From Betaproteobacteria bacterium (GTDB lineage Bacteria; Pseudomonadota; Gammaproteobacteria; Burkholderiales; SG8-41): DNA of 11,675 bases. Within the stretch, counting starts at the first letter, position 1. Every line of letters starts with the position of its first letter. Both the position numbers and the translations under genes were made by a program. Shown here one piece after another: positions 7,010 to 11,675 of the stretch. The notes under the pieces are model-generated. The model was not told where the DNA came from. It did not search any database and saw only the letters and a list, made by a program, of their open reading frames with translations. The stretch lies in the NCBI GenBank assembly GCA_025356695.1, contig JANXSE010000450.1:1-11675 (forward strand), in the 5' to 3' direction.

Positions 7010-9870
7010 GCGTGCACGCGCGGTTCCCCGGCGCCGTAGAGGTTCGCCACGCAGCGGCCACAGATATCCGCATGTGCGGCATCGGCGCCGACATCGGCGC
7101 GATAGTGCCAGCAGCGTTCACATTTGGTGTAGGTCGTCGCGCTGACTTTGACCGTCACGCCTTCGAGCGCCGTCGCCACCGCGGCGGCATCGCCGCCCTT
7201 GTTGACCGTGGCGCGCGAGGTAATGAAAGCAAAACGCAGATCGTCGCCAAACGAACTCAACAGCGCATGATTTTCACCGTCGGCATAGAGATCGACCTCG
7301 CCGGCCAGCGACGAACCGATCCTGCCGGCGATGCGCAGGTCCTCGAGAAGTTTCAGCACATCGGAACGCAGTGCGCGCAGTTTCTGCCAGCGGCCGCGCA
7401 GACTCCCGGCGTCTTTGGGCGCCGGGAACTGATACCACGTCTGTTCGAACACGCTGCTGTCCGTGCCGTGGAGCGTTTCCCACACTTCGTTTGCGGTAAA
7501 CGACAGCACCGGCGCCATCAGGCGCACCAGCGCCTGCGTCATGTGGTACAGCGCGTTTTGCGCCGAACGCCGCGCGCGGCTGTCGGCGCCGGCGGTATAC
7601 AAGCGGTCTTTCAAAACGTCGAGATAAAACCCGCCCAGATCCTCCGAGCAGAATGACTGCAGTTTCTGCACGACGTTGAGAAACTCGTAACGGCCGTAAT
7701 AGCCCTGCGATTGCGGTTCTTTTGAGCCAAGCTCCGACGGCACCATCGCCGCCTGCAGATCCTGCGTCATCACCCAGGCGTAGCGGTCGATTTCCAGCCA
7801 TTCATCGACCGGCAGTGCGTGCGCCTGCGGATCGAAGTCGGCGATATTCGCCAGCAGAAACCGCAAGGTGTTGCGAATACGCCGGTACGACTCCACCACG
7901 CGCTTCAAAATTTCGTCGGAAATCGACAGCTCGCCCGAATAATCGGTCTGCCCGACCCACAGGCGCAGGATGTCGGCGCCCAGCGTATCCAGTACTTTTT
8001 GCGGCGCGATCACATTGCCCATCGACTTCGACATCTTGCGGCCCTTGCCGTCGACGACAAAGCCGTGCGTCAGCAACGCGCGGTAAGGCGCGACACCGTT
8101 GATCATGCAGGAGACCAGCAGCGAGGAATGAAACCAGCCGCGGTGCTGGTCCGAGCCTTCGAGGTACAGATCGGCGGGAAACTGCAGCACATCCTTGTGC
8201 GAGCCGCGCAGCACTGTTTCGTGCGTCGAGCCTGAATCGAACCAGACATCCAGCGTGTCGCGGATTTTTTCGTACTGATCCGCCTCGGTGCCGAGCAGCT
8301 CGTTGATATCGACCTGCTGCCACGCCTCAATGCCGGTGTGCTCGATGCGTTTGGCGATGGTTTCCAGCAATTCGAGCGTGCGCGGATGCAGTTCGCGGGT
8401 TTCCTTGTGGATGAACAGCGGCATCGGCACGCCCCACTGGCGCTGGCGCGACAGCGTCCAGTCCGGGCGGTTGGCGATCATGCCGTGCAGGCGCGCCTTG
8501 CCCCAGTCGGGGTAAAACGTGGTCGCTTCGACGCCGCGCAATGCCGTCGCTCGCAACGTTTCCGCGGGCTTCACGCCGCGATAACCGGGCACCGCCTCCA
8601 TGCCCGCAAACCACTGCGTGGTGGCGCGGTAAATGATCGCCGACTTGTGGCGCCAGCAGTGCATATAGCTGTGCAGTTCGGCCTGCTGATGAAACAGCGC
8701 ACCTTTCTCGCGGATGGTTTCGACGATCTGCGGATTGGCCTTCCAGATATTGAGCCCGCCGAACAGCGGCAGCGCTTCGCTGTAACGCCCGTTGCCCTGA
8801 ACCGGCGTGAGGATTTCATCGTCCTTCATGCCGTGCGCGCGGCAGGAGTTGAAGTCTTCGATGCCGTACGACGGCGCGCAATGCACGATGCCGGTGCCGG
8901 TTTCGAGCGTCACGTAGTCGGCGAGATACACGGGTGAAGTACGGTCGTAGAACGGATGGCCGAAGGCGATCTTTTCCAGCGCGCTGCCCTTGCAGGTTGC
9001 AACGGCCTTGCCCTCAAGGCCATAGCGTTGCAGGCACGATTCTTTGAGATCGGATGCCAGAATCAAATAGCCCTTGGGCGTTTCGACGAGGCTGTATTCG
9101 AATTCGGGATGCGCATTCAAAGCCTGGTTTGCAGGCAACGTCCACGGCGTGGTAGTCCAGATGACGATCCAGCCCGGCAAATCTTTGAGTGTGATGCCGC
9201 CGAAGGCTTTGCCGATGGCGGCAAAGTCGCGGAAACTGAAACCGACATCGACCGCGGTGTCCTTGCGATCGATGTATTCAACCTCGGCCTCGGCCAGCGC
9301 CGAGCCGCAATCGAAGCACCAGTTCACCGGTTTCAGACCGCGGTAGACGTAGCCCTTCGCGATCAGCTTGCCGAGCGCGCGGATCTCGTCGGCTTCGTTT
9401 TTGAAATTCATCGTCAGGTACGGACGGTCCCATTCGCCGAGCACGCCGAGGCGGATGAAGTCGGCCTTCTGGCGCTCAATCTGTACGGCGGCGTAGGCGC
9501 GCGATTTTTGCTGCACTTCGGCAACACCCAGGCCCTTGCCGAATTCTTTTTCGATCTGTATTTCGATCGGCATGCCGTGACAGTCCCAGCCCGGCACGTA
9601 AGGCGCATCGAAACCCGACAGCGCCTTCGATTTGACGATGATGTCCTTGAGGATCTTGTTCACCGCGTGCCCGATGTGGATGTCGCCGTTGGCGTACGGC
9701 GGGCCATCGTGCAGGATAAACTTCGGCCGCCCCTTCGATGCCGCGCGGATGCGTTCATAGAGTTTGCGTTCCTGCCACGCCTTGATCATCAACGGTTCGC
9801 GCTTGGCGAGATCGCCGCGCATCGGAAACGGCGTATCGGGCAGGTTCAGGGTTTTTTTATAATCAGCCAT
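7006..9870 (-). CDS. ileS: Isoleucyl-tRNA synthetase
   Basis: IleS charges tRNA-Ile with isoleucine in the cytosol and hydrolyses misacylated valine. The 954-residue product is a complete class I synthetase. The HIGH motif is at 64-67 within [12 protein letters not shown], and KMSKS is at 612-616. The CP1 editing domain has the Thr-rich [12 protein letters not shown] with T239-T241, and GIEDF with D339 near the site of the conserved editing Asp. The C-terminal zinc finger has C917, C920, C937 and C940 (CERCW and CGRC). These positions stay close to E. coli IleS, and the zinc finger marks the common bacterial IleS type rather than the mupirocin-insensitive IleS2. I chose the ATG at 9870 because [19 protein letters not shown] is the family N-terminus; an in-frame ATG at 9942 would add 24 unrelated residues inside ribF. 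The start overlaps the ribF end by 8 bases, and no Shine-Dalgarno sequence is obvious. Confidence 0.98.
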   Translation of the reverse strand: MADYKKTLNLPDTPFPMRGDLAKREPLMIKAWQERKLYERIRAASKGRPKFILHDGPPYANGDIHIGHAVNKILKDIIVKSKALSGFDAPYVPGWDCHGMPIEIQIEKEFGKGLGVAEVQQKSRAYAAVQIERQKADFIRLGVLGEWDRPYLTMNFKNEADEIRALGKLIAKGYVYRGLKPVNWCFDCGSALAEAEVEYIDRKDTAVDVGFSFRDFAAIGKAFGGITLKDLPGWIVIWTTTPWTLPANQALNAHPEFEYSLVETPKGYLILASDLKESCLQRYGLEGKAVATCKGSALEKIAFGHPFYDRTSPVYLADYVTLETGTGIVHCAPSYGIEDFNSCRAHGMKDDEILTPVQGNGRYSEALPLFGGLNIWKANPQIVETIREKGALFHQQAELHSYMHCWRHKSAIIYRATTQWFAGMEAVPGYRGVKPAETLRATALRGVEATTFYPDWGKARLHGMIANRPDWTLSRQRQWGVPMPLFIHKETRELHPRTLELLETIAKRIEHTGIEAWQQVDINELLGTEADQYEKIRDTLDVWFDSGSTHETVLRGSHKDVLQFPADLYLEGSDQHRGWFHSSLLVSCMINGVAPYRALLTHGFVVDGKGRKMSKSMGNVIAPQKVLDTLGADILRLWVGQTDYSGELSISDEILKRVVESYRRIRNTLRFLLANIADFDPQAHALPVDEWLEIDRYAWVMTQDLQAAMVPSELGSKEPQSQGYYGRYEFLNVVQKLQSFCSEDLGGFYLDVLKDRLYTAGADSRARRSAQNALYHMTQALVRLMAPVLSFTANEVWETLHGTDSSVFEQTWYQFPAPKDAGSLRGRWQKLRALRSDVLKLLEDLRIAGRIGSSLAGEVDLYADGENHALLSSFGDDLRFAFITSRATVNKGGDAAAVATALEGVTVKVSATTYTKCERCWHYRADVGADAAHADICGRCVANLYGAGEPRVHA

Positions 9871-10831
9871 TGCGGGTCTTGCGGTCGGTAGTATTGGGGT
9901 TATTGTCGCGCGCGGCGAAATACCGCTTTGCGTTTTCGACATCCAGCGCGATCTGGCGCTTCAGCGTTTCGACGTTGGCGTATTTTTCCTCGTCGCGGAA
10001 TTTGTGCAGAAACTCGACCTTGATGTGCCGGCCGTAGATATCGCGGTTGAAATCGAACAGATGCACTTCGAGGCAGGGCCGCGCATCGCGCGCAACCGTG
10101 GGCCGCACACCGAGGCTGGCCACGCCGGGCAAGGCAGCGTCGTCGAGGCCGTGCACTTCGACCGCAAATATGCCCGCCACCGGCGGACGGTTGTGTTTCA
10201 TCAACACGTTGGCGGTCGGGCAACCGAGCTGGCGGCCGAAACCGTCGCCATGCACGATGCGTCCGCTGATCGAGTAAGGCCGGCCGAGCAGGCGCTGCGC
10301 GCCTTCCATATCGCCGGCGGCCAGACGCTCGCGCACCGCCGTGCTTGAAACGCGCACGCCGTCGACGGTGACGCTGGTCATGGCGTGCACTTCAAAACCG
10401 TAGCGCGACCCGGCCGCTTTCAGCATGCTGAAGTCGCCGGCACGCCGCGCACCGAAACGAAAATCGTCGCCGACCTGAATCCAGCGCGCGGCGAGGCCGC
10501 GTTGCAGCAGGCGCTCGATAAAATCCTCGGGCGCGGTTTTGGCAAAATCAAAATTGAAGCGGCAGATGTGCACGCGGTCAACGCCGGCACGCTCCAGCAA
10601 TTCGAGTTTTTCGCGCAGCGAAGTGAGGCGCGTCGGCGCCTGGTCCGGCGCGAAAAATTCGCGCGGATGCGGCTCGAAGGTCATCACGCAAGAGGGCAGC
10701 GCGCGTTCGCGGGCAGCAGCACTCAACCGCGCCAGCATCGCCTGATGGCCAAGGTGTACGCCGTCGAAGTTGCCGATGGTCAGCGCCACGGGCGTGTCGG
10801 CAGCAATCGAAATGGTGCGTGAGATACGCAT
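9863..10831 (-). CDS. ribF: Bifunctional riboflavin kinase / FAD synthetase (RibF)
   Basis: RibF phosphorylates riboflavin to FMN and then adenylylates FMN to FAD in the cytosol. The 322-residue product has both domains. The N-terminal adenylyltransferase shows [11 protein letters not shown] (HxGH at 26-29), [10 protein letters not shown] (51-60), GDDFRFG (121-127) and VSSTAVRE (161-168). The C-terminal flavokinase shows [14 protein letters not shown] with PTAN at 205-208, SLGVRPT (239-245) and the probable catalytic Glu E255 in LEVHLFDF. The ATG at 10831 starts MRISRTIS, just before the conserved [12 protein letters not shown]; the frame stays open further upstream but overlaps cobA and carries nothing RibF-like. 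The TGA at 9865-9863 lies inside the ileS start region. There is no clear Shine-Dalgarno sequence. The residues after about 310 ([12 protein letters not shown]) are a non-conserved tail. Confidence 0.96.
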   Translation of the reverse strand: MRISRTISIAADTPVALTIGNFDGVHLGHQAMLARLSAAARERALPSCVMTFEPHPREFFAPDQAPTRLTSLREKLELLERAGVDRVHICRFNFDFAKTAPEDFIERLLQRGLAARWIQVGDDFRFGARRAGDFSMLKAAGSRYGFEVHAMTSVTVDGVRVSSTAVRERLAAGDMEGAQRLLGRPYSISGRIVHGDGFGRQLGCPTANVLMKHNRPPVAGIFAVEVHGLDDAALPGVASLGVRPTVARDARPCLEVHLFDFNRDIYGRHIKVEFLHKFRDEEKYANVETLKRQIALDVENAKRYFAARDNNPNTTDRKTRNG

Positions 10832-10837
10832 ACAAGC

Positions 10838-10852
10838 CAAGCTAAAAGCTTG
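10838..10852 (-). other. Small hairpin just upstream of ribF
   Basis: CAAGC and GCTTG form a 5-base inverted repeat with a 5-base loop, ending 6 bases before the ribF ATG and overlapping the place where the ribosome-binding site should be. It lies at or just past the start point predicted from the candidate promoter. It could be chance; it does not resemble an FMN riboswitch, which is far larger. Confidence 0.3.
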
Positions 10853-10853
10853 A

Positions 10854-10883
10854 ATTGTAGCGTGTTTTACGAGACGAGGTCTA
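10854..10883 (-). promoter_or_regulatory. Candidate sigma-70 promoter for ribF-ileS-lspA-ispH
   Basis: On the - strand TAGACC (10883-10878) and TACAAT (10859-10854) are separated by 18 bases. The -10 matches consensus in 5 of 6 positions and the -35 in 4 of 6. Both lie in the 67-base gap between the cobA stop and the ribF start, and the gap is visibly AT-richer at its ribF end. Transcription would begin near 10847, about 16 bases before the ribF ATG. Confidence 0.45.
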
Positions 10884-10898
10884 GGCGCGGCGCGCCCG

Positions 10899-11675
10899 CT
10901 ACCGACCGCGATTGGACTGTGAACGTATTGGTGCGCCGTGCCCGGCAATCGGCACAGCGGAAATCGACAGCGCGGTTGCCTGCGCAAATGCAGCGCCCAG
11001 CAAAATGATCGCGGGGCCGTCGCCCAATTGCGTTGCCGCCACTGGCAGAGCGGCGAGTGTGGTGCGGATGTGGTGCGACTGCGGTAGCGAGGCATTTTCA
11101 ACCAACATGACCGCCGTGCTCCCTGGCAAGCCCGCCGCCTGCAGGCTGTCGGACAACGACTGCGCCTGTCCGGCCGCCATGTAAATCGCCGCGCTGTCGG
11201 CATTGCATACCGAGCGTATCCACTCGCTCGGATCCTTGCCGGCACCGATGCGCGGCGTAACCAGCGCAACACTGCGGCTGACCCCGCGTTGCGTCAGCGA
11301 AATTTTCAGATCGGCACAAGCCGCCAGCGCAGCGGTGACGCCCGACACGATTTCCACGGCAACGCCGGCTTCACGCAGGGCATCGATTTCCTCCTGCGCG
11401 CGGCCGAACAGCATGGGGTCGCCGCCTTTGAGACGAACAACGGTCGCATGACGTTGCGCCGCGTCGATCAGACGCTTGTTGATAAAACGCTGCGCCGTCG
11501 AATGGCGACCGCAGCGTTTGCCGACGGCAACTTTCTCCGCCCGCGCCGCCAGCGCGATGATTTCAGGATGGACCAGCGCGTCATGGAACACGATATCGGC
11601 GCGTTGAAGCACGCGCGCCGCGCGCAGCGTCAGCAAATCCGGTGCGCCAGGGCCGGCGCCGACGAGATAGACCGT
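10899..11675 (-). CDS. cobA: Uroporphyrinogen-III C-methyltransferase, 5' partial
   Basis: This SAM-dependent enzyme methylates uroporphyrinogen III at C2 and C7 to give precorrin-2, the entry to sirohaem and cobalamin. The frame is open to the right edge, and the 258 visible residues begin at the family N-terminal motif VYLVGAGPGAPDLLTLRA (residues 2-19). Further hallmarks are DIVFHDALVHPEI (28-40), VGKRCGRHS (51-59), VRLKGGDPMLFGR (80-92) and VEIVSGVTAALAA (107-119). The region 127-160 (LTQRGVSRSVALVTPRIGAG) departs from the E. coli CysG pattern but still fits the family. If free-standing, only about 5-20 residues are missing; a CysG fusion with an upstream precorrin-2 dehydrogenase domain cannot be excluded, because the edge falls exactly at the domain start. 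The TTG at 11636 is internal. The last 25 or so residues look like an unconserved tail. Stop TAG is at 10899-10901, 67 bases before ribF. Confidence 0.92.
   Translation of the reverse strand, partial: TVYLVGAGPGAPDLLTLRAARVLQRADIVFHDALVHPEIIALAARAEKVAVGKRCGRHSTAQRFINKRLIDAAQRHATVVRLKGGDPMLFGRAQEEIDALREAGVAVEIVSGVTAALAACADLKISLTQRGVSRSVALVTPRIGAGKDPSEWIRSVCNADSAAIYMAAGQAQSLSDSLQAAGLPGSTAVMLVENASLPQSHHIRTTLAALPVAATQLGDGPAIILLGAAFAQATALSISAVPIAGHGAPIRSQSNRGR

Noticed and set aside
9846..9866. A-run in codons 4-7 of ileS as a programmed frameshift site
   Set aside because: The run of seven A in TATAAAAAAACC is not in the required X-XXY-YYZ phase for -1 shifting, and the zero frame is a normal full-length IleS.
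8956..9891. Long open frame on the + strand opposite ileS
   Set aside because: It is antisense to strongly conserved ileS codons, shows no recognisable domain, and is expected from high GC codon bias.
7006..9942. IleS start at the upstream ATG at 9942
   Set aside because: It would add 24 residues lying wholly inside ribF; the family N-terminus fits [15 protein letters not shown] at 9870.
10872..10882. AGAC-CTC-GTCT inverted repeat over the ribF -35 region as an operator
   Set aside because: The arms are only 4 bases, no known regulator site is matched, and such a repeat is expected by chance.
9863..11272. Longer 469-residue version of RibF
   Set aside because: The extra N-terminal residues are Arg-rich out-of-frame translation of cobA; the RibF family begins shortly before [12 protein letters not shown].

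Overview
The window looks like the chromosome of a GC-rich betaproteobacterium or closely related gammaproteobacterium. This rests on the gene order ribF-ileS-lspA-ispH, on the IleS and IspH sequences (Gram-negative types), and on the ispH cluster lying next to a type IV pilus adhesin gene. That neighbourhood is also known from Pseudomonas aeruginosa. No genus can be named from the sequence alone.

Left part (1-5448, + strand): one very large open frame, cut at its 5' end by the window edge, encodes a PilY1/PilC-type type IV pilus tip protein. Its visible 1815 residues have three parts. Residues 1 to about 613 are cysteine-rich and repetitive. About residues 640-1060 form the second part of a von Willebrand A (VWA) domain. 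About residues 1300-1800 form the conserved PilY1/PilC C-terminal beta-propeller. A strong intrinsic terminator (5467-5496) follows the stop codon.

Middle and right (5568-10831, - strand, convergent with pilY1): four housekeeping genes are read right to left. ribF makes FMN and FAD, ileS makes Ile-tRNA, lspA is the lipoprotein signal peptidase, and ispH performs the last step of the MEP isoprenoid pathway. ribF/ileS and ileS/lspA overlap by a few bases, as in a translationally coupled operon. A candidate promoter lies in the 67-base gap before ribF, and a second candidate lies directly before ispH. At the right edge, in the same direction, is a 5'-truncated uroporphyrinogen-III C-methyltransferase gene (cobA/cysG type).

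The housekeeping half is ordinary. The part worth attention is the pilY1 product. It carries two different cysteine-containing tandem repeat families, a 13-residue repeat and a longer 48-64-residue repeat with three cysteines per unit. They appear to sit inside the VWA fold, between its first metal-site motif (not in the window) and the rest of the domain. No gene-free stretch exceeds 120 bases. No tRNA, rRNA, CRISPR array or mobile element was seen.
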